Part shown: one piece after another, positions 1 to 8,148 of the stretch | How positions within the stretch are numbered: the first letter of the stretch is position 1 | How the letters are laid out: each line of letters opens with the position of its first letter | Assembly: GCF_001457795.1 (NCBI RefSeq) | Contig: NZ_LN898211.1 | Span: 503,038-567,037 of the forward strand | DNA: 64,000 nucleotides | Source: Olsenella massiliensis | Lineage (GTDB): Bacteria > Actinomycetota > Coriobacteriia > Coriobacteriales > Atopobiaceae | Direction: 5' to 3' | Program-made: the position numbers and the translations under genes | Notes under the pieces: model-generated | The model's input: the letters and a program-made list of their open reading frames with translations, nothing else | What the model was told of the DNA's origin: nothing | Databases searched by the model: none

Positions 1-2
1 TG

Positions 3-2384
3 ACGGCCAGCACAGATGACGAGCATAATGTGTACATAACCTATCGCCTCAATCAGATTTCCAGGAACAGCTCCGTCCTCAAGACCGCGAGCGCTGTCAC
101 GGACATCCCTGACAAGGCAAAACAGCGCGTCACCTACACCGTCATGACCTTCAACAACATGGGTAACTTAGGCGACGGCATGAACCTCAGGGCCTGCTAT
201 AGCGAGGACGAGGGGTTGATGGGCAAATACGCGATCTCATCTGGCGTCTTTTGGGATCTTTTGCCTGCAGGCACCACGCTGGACACGTCGAGCATCGAGG
301 TTGGGCGCTGGCATTATCCCAACACGCAGCATCTGTACGTTCCCTTTGACGCCTCGTACTACGACGTCGAGACGATTCCCAACTACCAGGGCAGCGGCCT
401 CACCATGCTCAAGGTGACGCTCAAGGGCCTTCCGCCCGAGGAGAGTGCCTATAGCGTGCGCAACGATGACGGCAAGATGAAATACACCGGCTACGACGCG
501 CCAACGTTTAGGCTCTACCTCAGATTTGATTTGGTCAACTCCTATGCGAACATTCGTGACAGGGGAGCCGATGTCCTCAACACGGTCGCCTTTGTGAACA
601 CCTCGAAGGGCGAGTGGGACCCTGCGCAGATTGACTTCTCGAAGACGGACAATCCCGAGACGTACCATTACTTCACCTCGCTGGCAGACGCGGTTCGCGA
701 CGCGAAGACAGGCGATACCGTCGGCTTTGGCCTGACGCACAGACCCGTGAGTTTCAAGCCAATCAACGTGACCGAGGCGGGCACCGAGCAGCAGGTTCGC
801 AACGTCGAGCTAGACCAGACCTTCGAGGATGCTCAGGAGGGCACGAGCGACGTCTACACGGACTCCAGCTATCAGTATCGCCTGGCCTACTACCAGGAGA
901 GAGCCAGCAAAGGCACGCAGATCGTCTTTTATGACACCCTCGAGAACGGTGCGGACGCACACGGCGGCTCGCCGGCGCAGAGCTCTGCATGGCGGGGCCA
1001 CTTTAGAAGCGTTGACCTCTCGGCTATCGCTGGGCGCACCTCTTTTGGAAAGACCGGGGCAAACGACCATGCCCGGCCCGTGCTCTACTACGCTACCACC
1101 GTCCCTGGCGAGGCAGATACCGACCTCTCCAACACGCAGGTGTGGACAAAATACGAGGGGACAGACGATTTCACGCAGATGGGCGCCTCGCTGCCCGAGA
1201 CAACCAAGAACGCCATACGTGCGATAGCGATTGACGCCTCTAAGACCAAGGGCGGGGACGACTTTGTCCTTGCCCCCGGATCGGCGCTCGTGGCATATAT
1301 CAATATGGACTCTCCCACAAAGGACGAAGCCGCAAACGACAAGCTGGACGGCAAGCTTGCCGTCAACCAGCATCGGGTGAGGTGCGTTAACGCAACGGGT
1401 GGGGCAAACCCCCTGACAAACGATCTCTATGCGGCAAGCTCGGTCAAGCTCCATACGGTGAACCTCGGGCTTACCAAGTCATCAGATCCCGCTTCGGGTA
1501 CTCAAGATGCGCCCGCAAAAATTAAGAACGAGCAGGGCGAGCCCATCGCATACACCATTACGGTGACCAATAAAAATGACACGCTCCCTCTTGCCAACGT
1601 GAAGGTCAGCGACCCTATACCTGAGGGACTGGACATTGACGAGGGCAACATTACGGCGAGCGGCACCGACAAGGACGGCAACGCGCTTACCCAGGGAATG
1701 GACGAGATTGCGGCAAGCCGCACGCGTGACGGTCGCACCCTCGCATGGACCATCCCGTCGCTGGAGCCAGGTCAGTCAATCAGCTTCACAGTGCCCACAA
1801 GCCTCGCCCAAAAGGCCGACAAACCCCAGCGCTTTGACAACACGGCGCAGGTGACCTCCGTGAGGGGGCAGGACGTCAAGCTCGTCTCCGAGACCACCCA
1901 TCACATGACCGAGCCCCTGGTTGACGTGCATGCGACAAAGACCTGGGCGGGCGGCGTCGAGGGCGACCACGGCGAGGTGACGCTTCAGCTCCTGCGCTCC
2001 GTTGACGGCGGCGAGCCCGAGCCTGTGGGCGAGTCCGTTACAACGAGCGGCCTTTCTGCGACGTGGGAGGGCGTGTCCACGTACGATGCCCAGGGTCGCA
2101 AGTACGCCTACTCCGTGGCGGAGCTCTCCGCCACGGGCGAGAGGCTCGCGGAGGGCGGCCTGCGTGGCGACTACCGCGTGAGCTACGGCACGAACGCGGA
2201 GGACGGCACGCTCACGGTCACGAACAGCTACGTCGAGCCGCCCGCTAACCCTCCCGCCAACCCTTCCGAGCCGACCCTGCCGCGGACGGGCGACGTTTCC
2301 CTTGCCGCCCCGTATGTTCTGACAGCCTTTGGCCTTGCGCTTGCCCTTGCGGGCGTCCTGCGGAAAAAGGGCGGGAAAGCATAG
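3..2384 (+). CDS. LPXTG-anchored surface protein, 5' end outside window
   Basis: The reading frame is open from the first bases of the window, so the gene starts outside and the GTG at 30 is probably not its true start. The visible part ends in a cell-wall sorting signal: LPRTG, a hydrophobic stretch and the basic tail LRKKGGKA, as used by sortase A-type enzymes. Before it lie beta-rich modules. One is a DUF11-like repeat (motif ITVTNKNDTLPLANVKVSDP) and one is a Cna-B-like module (VDVHATKTWAGG to LTVTNSYVEPP), the type that often forms Lys-Asn isopeptide bonds. A Pro-rich spacer (PPANPPANPSEP) precedes the sorting motif. It is likely a surface adhesin or stalk protein; the ligand is unknown. 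A strong terminator follows directly. Confidence 0.85.
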   Translation, partial: TASTDDEHNVYITYRLNQISRNSSVLKTASAVTDIPDKAKQRVTYTVMTFNNMGNLGDGMNLRACYSEDEGLMGKYAISSGVFWDLLPAGTTLDTSSIEVGRWHYPNTQHLYVPFDASYYDVETIPNYQGSGLTMLKVTLKGLPPEESAYSVRNDDGKMKYTGYDAPTFRLYLRFDLVNSYANIRDRGADVLNTVAFVNTSKGEWDPAQIDFSKTDNPETYHYFTSLADAVRDAKTGDTVGFGLTHRPVSFKPINVTEAGTEQQVRNVELDQTFEDAQEGTSDVYTDSSYQYRLAYYQERASKGTQIVFYDTLENGADAHGGSPAQSSAWRGHFRSVDLSAIAGRTSFGKTGANDHARPVLYYATTVPGEADTDLSNTQVWTKYEGTDDFTQMGASLPETTKNAIRAIAIDASKTKGGDDFVLAPGSALVAYINMDSPTKDEAANDKLDGKLAVNQHRVRCVNATGGANPLTNDLYAASSVKLHTVNLGLTKSSDPASGTQDAPAKIKNEQGEPIAYTITVTNKNDTLPLANVKVSDPIPEGLDIDEGNITASGTDKDGNALTQGMDEIAASRTRDGRTLAWTIPSLEPGQSISFTVPTSLAQKADKPQRFDNTAQVTSVRGQDVKLVSETTHHMTEPLVDVHATKTWAGGVEGDHGEVTLQLLRSVDGGEPEPVGESVTTSGLSATWEGVSTYDAQGRKYAYSVAELSATGERLAEGGLRGDYRVSYGTNAEDGTLTVTNSYVEPPANPPANPSEPTLPRTGDVSLAAPYVLTAFGLALALAGVLRKKGGKA

Positions 2385-2410
2385 GCCAGACCTCGTCCTG
2401 AGTTGCGTTC

Positions 2411-2444
2411 GGCCCCGTCACATAGCGTGGCGGGGCCGTTTTTT
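2411..2444 (+). terminator. Rho-independent terminator of the surface protein gene
   Basis: An 11-bp stem starting GGCCCCG and ending CGGGGCC, closed by a short loop and followed by six T, lies 26 bp after the stop codon. Confidence 0.85.
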
Positions 2445-2527
2445 CAGGAGGTTGCGCCCCATCTTTCAGGAGGTCGCGCGTCATCTTTCAGGAGGTCGCG
2501 CGCCATCTTTAGGAGGTCGCGCGTCGC
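2442..2527. repeat. Four-copy 22-bp direct repeat
   Basis: The unit CTTTCAGGAGGTCGCGCG with small variations occurs at about 2442, 2464, 2486 and 2507, a period of 22 bp. It lies between the terminator and the tail of the convergent LCP gene. No start codon follows the AGGAGGT cores, so they are not ribosome binding sites. Confidence 0.7.
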
Positions 2528-2611
2528 CCTTGGAGGACGGGCAGCCCTTTTGATTCTGCGCGAGAAGTCAGCCTGCTCAGGTGGCCTTGCAAGAGAATCG
2601 CGCCACATCGC

Positions 2612-4072
2612 CTAGTATGAGTCGCCGCCCAGAATCACGATCACCGGCACGTCCGTCCTGTAGCTGCCGTCATTTGCCTGGGGCATGACGCCGCCGCCCA
2701 ACGTCTGGGCAACGCCCAGCGCCGACGACCGGGCCCCGTTGCCGTTATAGATGACCTTCGTCGTGCTCTCGCGTGCTGCGGCGGTGTCCGCCGTCGCGGT
2801 AAAGCCCCTGTTCTTGAGCGTCGTTGCCACCTTGCCCGCGGCGCCGTCGGTCATGCTCGCGTTGAGCACGAGCACGCTGCCCGAGTAGGTGGGCGCGTCG
2901 GAGGCGGACGCCCCCTCTCCCGTCTTGGTCGTTCCAGCCTCGCCCGTCGCCGCGGCACCTGAATCCTGGGCGGACACGCCCCTCGCAGGGTCATCTGCGT
3001 CGTTCTCGTATGGCGGGAGCCCCTGGTCCACGCGAGACATCATCTTTCTCCACGCGCTCGTCTGGCAGATTTCGTACCAGGTGTCGTTCTTGTACTGCGA
3101 GGTGGTGGGCTCCATGCCCGCCATGACGTCCGTGTCCACGTTCATGCCCCTGAACTGCGCCGCAAGCGAGGCTATGGTGTTGACGTCCATGTCGGTCTTG
3201 ATCATGCCGGCCATCGTGTTGATCGTGTTGACCATGGTGACGGGGTCGCTTGCCAGCACCTTCTTCATGACGGCCATGATCACGGCACGTTGGTTGGCGG
3301 CGCGGTACAGGTCGCCGTCGCCGTAGGCGTCATAGGCGTGACGCGCGCGGGAAAGAAGCGCCGCCGTCCGGCCGTCGATGGTCTGCTCGCCCGCCGGCAG
3401 GTCGAGTCCCGTGTACTGAGGGTCCTTGACGGGGGTGGGCAGGTTGACGGTCACGCCGCCGACGGCATCGACCGCCTGCGCCATGCCGTCCATGTCAATC
3501 TGGGCGTAATGCGAGATGCTCACACCCGAAAACTGCGAGATGACCTGGGTGGCGTAGGCGGGGCCCCCAAACGCGAACGCGGCGTTGATCTTCTGCTCGC
3601 CGTATGATCCCAGGTTGACTAGGGTGTCGCGATGGATGGACACCAGCGTCACCTTTTTCTCCTGCGGGTCAACGCGCGCGAGCATGATGGAGTCGGAGCG
3701 ATACGCGCTGTCGCTGGACCCGTACTCAGGGCCCTCCGAACGGCCCTCGTCCTTGTCGATGCCCAGAAGCAGCACGTAAAACGGCCTACCTGCCTCCGTG
3801 GACGTCAGCGCGGAGGAAAGGTCCGGGCTCAGGCCGCCGGTGAGCTGGGTGTTGATGTGGTAAACGTAAGCTGCCATGGCCGCGCCCGCCAGCACGATGA
3901 GGGAGGCAAGGGTGATGAGGACGTTGCGGGCGACCTTGTGACGCCTCCGCCTGATGCGCTTGGCCACGTAGTGGTCAACGGATGCCGATGCGTTGCGGGA
4001 GAGCGTCGCGGACTTTGCGGCGAGGTCGCCGTTGCCATGAGTCTCTGTGGGGGTCTTCTTGTGGCGCGCCAC
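2612..4072 (-). CDS. LytR-CpsA-Psr (LCP) family cell-wall glycopolymer ligase
   Basis: LCP proteins sit in the membrane and transfer lipid-linked glycopolymers to peptidoglycan. Residues 1-48 are cytoplasmic and basic (RIRRRRHK), 50-72 form one membrane helix, and the LCP domain follows at about 95-280. It has the usual motifs FYVLLLGIDKDEGRS, YRSDSIMLARVDP, SIHRDTLVNLG, and the Arg-rich SRARHAYDAYGDGDLYRAANQR. An acidic/Ser-Thr linker leads to a C-terminal LytR_C domain (VLVLNASMTDGAAGKVA to the end). The 486-residue length is usual for the two-domain form. The start is GTG at 4072, preceded by GGAGGG. The gene is divergent from guaA. Confidence 0.92.
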   Translation of the reverse strand: MARHKKTPTETHGNGDLAAKSATLSRNASASVDHYVAKRIRRRRHKVARNVLITLASLIVLAGAAMAAYVYHINTQLTGGLSPDLSSALTSTEAGRPFYVLLLGIDKDEGRSEGPEYGSSDSAYRSDSIMLARVDPQEKKVTLVSIHRDTLVNLGSYGEQKINAAFAFGGPAYATQVISQFSGVSISHYAQIDMDGMAQAVDAVGGVTVNLPTPVKDPQYTGLDLPAGEQTIDGRTAALLSRARHAYDAYGDGDLYRAANQRAVIMAVMKKVLASDPVTMVNTINTMAGMIKTDMDVNTIASLAAQFRGMNVDTDVMAGMEPTTSQYKNDTWYEICQTSAWRKMMSRVDQGLPPYENDADDPARGVSAQDSGAAATGEAGTTKTGEGASASDAPTYSGSVLVLNASMTDGAAGKVATTLKNRGFTATADTAAARESTTKVIYNGNGARSSALGVAQTLGGGVMPQANDGSYRTDVPVIVILGGDSY

Positions 4073-4444
4073 GATGTGGTCCCTCCATCGTCATGTCTCA
4101 CCATGTGACCTGGTAAGAGAAACGGCAGGACATACGCATAACTAATAAATAATAGGCTTATTGAACAATCCTCGCACGAAGTTCATAAAGGGCGGTCCGC
4201 GGCGCGTGTCCGCCGGGCCAGCGCGGCACTGCGCGCCTCCAGGCAGCGGGCGACAGGGCATGTTCCCGGACCCAGGCGACAGGTCCTGTTCGCCAGGTCA
4301 CGGTCGGCGCTTCTTGTCCCCCGAACGACGGCCGGGCGGTATCATGGGTACGGAGCAGTGAACATCCGAGGCGCGCAGGGTCTGCGGCGCGGGGGCCAAG
4401 CCCTGTGCCGACCGGCTTGCGCCTCTGGCAGAGAGGCAGCGTCC
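4073..4444. other. Divergent intergenic region between the LCP gene and guaA
   Basis: The region holds the AT-rich stretch 4140-4170, likely promoter ground for the LCP gene, and then GC-rich sequence before guaA. I saw no purine riboswitch core and no convincing gene. The frame of guaA stays open back to a GTG at 4358 but the upstream residues do not look like GuaA. Confidence 0.4.
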
Positions 4445-6034
4445 ATGCAGAACTCCAGACCCACCCAACTCGTCGCCGTTCTCGACTTTGGCGCCCAGTA
4501 CGGGCAGCTCATCGCCCGGCGCGTCCGCGACCTGCAGGTATACTCCGAGATAGTTCCCTGCGACATCTCTGCCGAGGAGCTCGGCGCCCTGGCTCCCAGC
4601 GCCATCATCCTGTCGGGCGGTCCCGCCTCCGTGTATGCCGAGGACGCCCCAACGATGGACCACAAGATCTTTGACCTGGGTATTCCGGTGTTCGGCTTCT
4701 GCTACGGACAGCAGATCATGGCCGTCACCCTGGGCGGCGCGGTGGGTCATACCGACAAGGGCGAGTATGGCCCCGCCGAGCTCCACCGCAGGGGAAGCTC
4801 GCGCATCCTGGACGGGACGCCCCAGAACCAGACCGTGTGGATGAGCCATCGCGACGCCGTGAGCCGGGTGCCGGAGGGCTTTGCGGTGACTGCCTCCACG
4901 GACGCCTGTCCCGTCGCCGCCATGGAGGACGCGTCGCGTCGGCTCTTTGCCACGCAGTTTCATCCCGAGGTGCGCCACACCGCCTGCGGCATGACCATGC
5001 TCGAGCACTTCTTGTTTGACGTCTGCGGTCTTTCGCGCACGTGGAACATGGACAACATCATCGAGGAGAAGGTCGCGCAGATTCGCGAGCAGGTGGGTGC
5101 CAAGAAGGTGATCTTGGCCCTCTCGGGCGGCGTGGACTCCTCCGTCGTGGCGGCGCTCGTGCACCGCGCGATAGGCGACCAGCTCACCTGCGTCTTCGTG
5201 AACCATGGCCTGCTGCGCAAGGGCGAGCCCGAGATGGTGGAGGAGGTCTTTCGCGGGCAGTTCAACGTGCCGTTGGTGCACGTGCATGCCGAGGAGCGCT
5301 ACGGACGGCTGCTTGCCGGCGTGAGCGACCCCGAGGAGAAGCGTCGCCGCATTGGCACCGAGTTCTGGAAGGTCTTCTTTGACGAGGCGCAGAAGATCGG
5401 CAACGTGGAGATGCTGGCCCAGGGCACCATCTATCCCGACATCATCGAGTCGGGCGCGCGCAAGACGGGCGGGAAGGCCTCCACGATCAAGAGCCACCAC
5501 AACCTGATCCCGTTTCCGGAGGGCGTGCGCTTTGACCTCGTCGAGCCGCTGGACCACTTCTTTAAGGACGAAGTCCGCGAGCTGGGCATCGCGCTGGGGC
5601 TGCCCGCCAAGATGGTCTGGCGCCAGCCCTTCCCCGGTCCGGGCCTTGCCATTCGCATCATCGGCGAGGTGACGGCCGAGAAGCTCGCCATCCTCAAGGA
5701 CGCCGACGCCATCGTCCGCGAGGAGCTGGACGCCTATAACGCGCGGCTGTTCGAGGAGACGGGCGAGCGCAACTCGGAGCATAGCTGCTGGCAGTACTTT
5801 GCCGTGCTGCCCGACATCAGGTCCGTGGGCGTGATGGGCGACGAGCGCACCTACCGTCGTCCGGTGATCGTTCGAGCGGTGGAGTCGAGCGACGCCATGA
5901 CCGCCGACTGGGCCAAGCTGCCCTTTGAGGTAATCGGGCGCATCTCCACGCGCATCGTCGGCGAGGTGGAGGGCGTCAACCGAGTGGTATACGACGTGAC
6001 GCCCAAGCCCCCCGCGACGATTGAGTGGGAGTAA
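4445..6034 (+). CDS. guaA: GMP synthase (glutamine-hydrolysing)
   Basis: GuaA converts XMP, glutamine and ATP to GMP in the cytoplasm. The N-terminal class I glutamine amidotransferase has the nucleophile Cys86 in FGFCYGQQ and the His173/Glu175 pair in QFHPEV. The ATP-pyrophosphatase domain has the PP-loop LSGGVDSS at about 226-233, followed by the dimerisation domain with PFPGPGLAIRI. The protein ends TIEWE. I chose ATG 4445 (529 residues), which gives the normal N-terminus leading to VLDFGAQYGQL, with a purine-rich AGAGAGG upstream. The 3' end of guaA is a known integration target in many bacteria. Here the last codons recur several times downstream (see the att features). Confidence 0.97.
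   Translation: MQNSRPTQLVAVLDFGAQYGQLIARRVRDLQVYSEIVPCDISAEELGALAPSAIILSGGPASVYAEDAPTMDHKIFDLGIPVFGFCYGQQIMAVTLGGAVGHTDKGEYGPAELHRRGSSRILDGTPQNQTVWMSHRDAVSRVPEGFAVTASTDACPVAAMEDASRRLFATQFHPEVRHTACGMTMLEHFLFDVCGLSRTWNMDNIIEEKVAQIREQVGAKKVILALSGGVDSSVVAALVHRAIGDQLTCVFVNHGLLRKGEPEMVEEVFRGQFNVPLVHVHAEERYGRLLAGVSDPEEKRRRIGTEFWKVFFDEAQKIGNVEMLAQGTIYPDIIESGARKTGGKASTIKSHHNLIPFPEGVRFDLVEPLDHFFKDEVRELGIALGLPAKMVWRQPFPGPGLAIRIIGEVTAEKLAILKDADAIVREELDAYNARLFEETGERNSEHSCWQYFAVLPDIRSVGVMGDERTYRRPVIVRAVESSDAMTADWAKLPFEVIGRISTRIVGEVEGVNRVVYDVTPKPPATIEWE
6017..6034 (+). other. Presumed attachment core in the guaA 3' end
   Basis: ACGATTGAGTGGGAGTAA, the last five codons and stop of guaA, recurs with one to four changes at 7343, 26883, 33093 and 41883. 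Each copy again spells (T)IEWE or a close variant plus a stop codon. This is what repeated integration into the gene end would leave. Confidence 0.75.
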
Positions 6035-6089
6035 GCCGATAGAGCTTACGGTTCGCGACAGTAGATAGCGAATAGCAACATAAGTGCAG

Positions 6090-6133
6090 GTAGAAAAGGG
6101 TATCTTCGTGACTTCGAGGACACCCTTTTCTAC
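6090..6133. terminator. Long hairpin after guaA
   Basis: A perfect 12-bp arm pair (GTAGAAAAGGGT and ACCCTTTTCTAC) continues inward through TCTTCG/CGAGGA with one mismatch. It lies 55 bp after the guaA stop, inside the presumed left end of unit A. There is no clear T-tract on either strand, so termination is inferred from position. Confidence 0.5.
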
Positions 6134-6313
6134 GGTTTAAAACGCTTCGAGCGGGATAATTTGTACATGATTTTGGTGCAAAACAGAATAGTCGCGGGCG
6201 GTTTTTGGTAAAAATGAGCGCCCTCTGAGCCGTTGAGCAGACTGGAGGTGCTCGGGTCAGACATGGGATGAGTGGGCTCCGGCGTCTGCAGGGATGCCGG
6301 AGCCGTGGAGTTG

Positions 6314-6640
6314 CTACAGAGCCTGGACGCGTGGGGTTTCTTGGTCGTCCACGACGAAGGAGCCGTCGTTCAGCTCTGCGATACGGGCGTTGAGCCTGCC
6401 CAAAAGATCGAGCATCTTCTGCTTGTCGACCCTCTCCTGTTCCTCGTTGAACCAGCAGGCCTGGTCGTGCGAGTCGAACTCGTAATAGGAATCGAACAGT
6501 TCGCTGATTTCCCTATTCAGCGAAGCTACAATCGGGTCCTCGTGAACCAGCGGCAAGTCATCGGTCGCGATGCCGGTTCCCTCTTCGCAGGTCCAGACGG
6601 GGCCATGCAGGAACTCGTTCATAATCTTGATGGTGACCAT
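6314..6640 (-). CDS. Immunity-like small acidic protein (copy 1)
   Basis: A 108-residue acidic cytoplasmic protein without signal peptide or membrane segment. ATG 6640 has AAAGGAG five bases upstream and overlaps the stop of the upstream toxin fragment by one base (TGATG), typical of translationally coupled toxin and immunity genes. Conserved features against its paralogue at 16656-16955 include IKIMNE.LH.PVWTC, LPLVH.D, the YYEF.SH..ACWFNE stretch and LNARIAE. I do not recognise a named family. The immunity role is inferred from position after a secreted-toxin C-terminus and from the same arrangement in the second copy. Confidence 0.7.
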   Translation of the reverse strand: MVTIKIMNEFLHGPVWTCEEGTGIATDDLPLVHEDPIVASLNREISELFDSYYEFDSHDQACWFNEEQERVDKQKMLDLLGRLNARIAELNDGSFVVDDQETPRVQAL

Positions 6641-7149
6641 CACTTCTCCTTTCTGCGGCGGTGAGGATAAGCCGACACGATGAAACCGTTAGTACCGACA
6701 CCCGTAATGATGCAGTACTCGCCTTCGTAGTAGTAGACACGCTCGTATCCCATGCGGCTTCCGATGGGCTTGAGCTCGTTTTTCACGATGCTGCCTTGAC
6801 TTATGACTTTCCTCAAATAGGCTTCAACCTCGGTTTTTGGAACGCCGAAAGCCTTGGCAATCTGCACATCGTGGCCTCAGGATTTGATGTGTCCCATGCC
6901 GGAGCCAGCATTTCCCTTTTTCAACCAGACGATTTGCCCCGTCTTGTCGCGTGTGACGAAAAGCATGTCCTTACGGGTGAATTTTACTCCGTCGCGCTTG
7001 AGCTCTGCTACCAGCGCTTCGTCGATCATCGGCTGCGACGCAAGCTCCTTTAGCTTTGCCCCGTTCTCGGCGGCCTTGGCGGCGTACTCGTTCTGCTCGA
7101 GTGTACCTTGGGGCGAGCCTGAGGTGCCGTGGGCGTAGCCTGACTTGAA
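6640..7149 (-). pseudogene. C-terminal fragment of a polymorphic toxin with an in-frame TGA
   Basis: The minus-strand frame reads from about 7149 (first codons GYAHGTSGSPQGTLEQNEYA) through VKFTRKDMLFVTRDKTGQIVW and GNAGSGMGHIKS. It then meets TGA at 6877-6879 and resumes GHDVQIAKAFGVPKTEVEAY, ending at GVGTNGFIVSAYPHRRRKEK. The layout resembles nuclease toxin tips of the RelE/barnase-like fold found at the end of secreted or phage-head toxins. The TGA sits where Arg (CGA) would fit. The upstream part of the protein is missing because the frame closes at 7152. So this is a truncated, probably dead toxin in front of its immunity-like gene. Confidence 0.6.
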
Positions 7150-7342
7150 TCACCTCATTTCAAGCTGCCTGCTACGAATCCCGGCGGAAACCTGGGAGTG
7201 ATCAAAGGTGTGACCTGCGGTTTTGCGAATCAATTGAGTCATTCCAATACAGCGAATCAAGGGCTGATTTGTCCAAATTGCGCACGAATCAGCCCCTCGG
7301 TAGCACGGTGCGACACTCATTGAAATCACTCGGACTGGATTA

Positions 7343-7360
7343 ATCACTGAGTGGGAATAG
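7343..7360 (+). other. guaA-tail-like att core (degenerate)
   Basis: ATCACTGAGTGGGAATAG reads I-T-E-W-E-stop and matches the guaA end at 13 of 18 positions. It lies between the toxin relic and the phd-doc genes, a plausible boundary between two inserted units. It is the weakest of the copies. Confidence 0.45.
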
Positions 7361-7387
7361 AGTTTTGTCCAAAAATCATCTGTTAAG

Positions 7388-7423
7388 GGGGACACTTTTA
7401 CGTTTTTCTAAGAAAGTGTCCCC
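7388..7423. repeat. Perfect 11-bp inverted repeat
   Basis: GGGGACACTTT (7388-7398) and AAAGTGTCCCC (7413-7423) flank a 14-base T-rich loop. It may be an insertion-sequence end remnant or a terminator. No transposase is attached. Confidence 0.5.
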
Positions 7424-7500
7424 GTAAAAAGCCGTTCAACTGCCCTCCCAGTGCGAGTCTGCGGACTTTGCTTACAGGTCTCTGCCATCTGCATCTTCAA

Positions 7501-7545
7501 TTGATGCTGCCTCGAATGCTAGCTATAATTCTGGCTAACATTATA
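7501..7545 (+). promoter_or_regulatory. phd-doc promoter with overlapping palindrome
   Basis: TTGATG (7501-7506), a 17-base spacer and TATAAT (7524-7529) form a near-ideal promoter. The -10 is one arm of TATAAT-N10-ATTATA (7524-7545), which ends just before the AGGAGG ribosome site. Phd-type antitoxins repress their own promoter, so this palindrome is a fitting operator. Confidence 0.65.
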
Positions 7546-7556
7546 GGAGGTCAGAA

Positions 7557-7769
7557 ATGGCGGCATTGACGATGGGGCTCGCAGAGGCCAAGAACAACTT
7601 CTCGCGCTTGACGGCAGAGGTGAACAGGACGGGCAAGTCAGTCACCATCTTGAAAAACAACAAGCCCTGGGTCGTAATCCAACCGGCTCGGGAGAATAGC
7701 AACGCCACGGACGTGGCAGTCGACTTTATGGACGAGTACGCAGATGTGTTCGAAGAGCTTGCCAAGTGA
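7557..7769 (+). CDS. phd: Phd/YefM-family antitoxin
   Basis: A 70-residue antitoxin that would bind DNA with its N-terminal Phd fold (MGLAEAKNNFSRLTAEV, then SVTILKNNKPWVVIQPA) and wrap the toxin with its acidic C-terminus (FMDEYADVFEELAK). ATG 7557 follows AGGAGG by seven bases. Its stop overlaps the GTG start of doc (GTGA). Being labile, such antitoxins neutralise Doc, a kinase of elongation factor Tu. Here the partner toxin is frameshifted, so phd may now serve only as repressor or as anti-toxin against related systems. Confidence 0.88.
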   Translation: MAALTMGLAEAKNNFSRLTAEVNRTGKSVTILKNNKPWVVIQPARENSNATDVAVDFMDEYADVFEELAK

Positions 7770-8148
7770 GCGTCCTAGCCTTCTCCAAAGAAGATGTCCT
7801 GGCTATCCACGCGTCTGCAATCGAGCGGTTTGGCGGGCTTGATGGCTTACGCGACGAGGGGCTCCTCGACTCGGCGTTGGCGCAACCGCTCCAAACCTTC
7901 GGTGGGGCAAGCCTGTACCCAAGCGCTATCGACAGGGCGTGCAGATACGCCTTCGGCATCATATCCGACCACCCGTTTTTCGATGGCAACAAGAGAACGG
8001 GTGCCGCCCTACTTGGCACATACCTCAGGATGTCTGGCATTGGCTTCAGGCCTGACCACGCAGCCTTCCTCAAGGTCATGTAGGTGTTGCGGATGGGTCG
8101 GTAGGCTACGACGCGCTCGTCGATTGGGTTGAAAGCGTAGTGGAATAA
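7766..8148 (+). pseudogene. doc: Doc-family (Fic fold) toxin, frameshifted near the C-terminus
   Basis: The reading frame encodes 105 residues with the Fic/Doc signature HPFFDGNKRTGAA intact, then stops at TAG 8081. Another frame resumes at once with VADGSVGYDALVDWVESVVE and a TAA at 8146-8148. This is the normal Doc C-terminal helix (typical length about 125 residues). One indel at about 8078-8085 therefore removes the last 20 residues. Full-length Doc phosphorylates EF-Tu. Whether the shortened protein is active cannot be told, but loss of the final helix should destabilise it. Confidence 0.8.

Noticed and set aside
4073-4444. Guanine riboswitch upstream of guaA
   Set aside because: I searched by eye for the purine-aptamer core and its pseudoknot loops and did not find them.
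4298-5782. 494-residue minus-strand frame opposite guaA
   Set aside because: It is the antisense shadow of a strongly coding GC-rich gene; no ribosome site and no sensible protein motifs.
6877-6879. UGA read as an amino acid
   Set aside because: Other UGA codons in the window act as normal stops at the ends of intact genes, and the affected genes are otherwise truncated, so mutation is the simpler reading.
7150-7395. 81-residue minus-strand frame as a gene
   Set aside because: No ribosome site, no recognisable motif, and it crosses the att-like core and inverted repeat.
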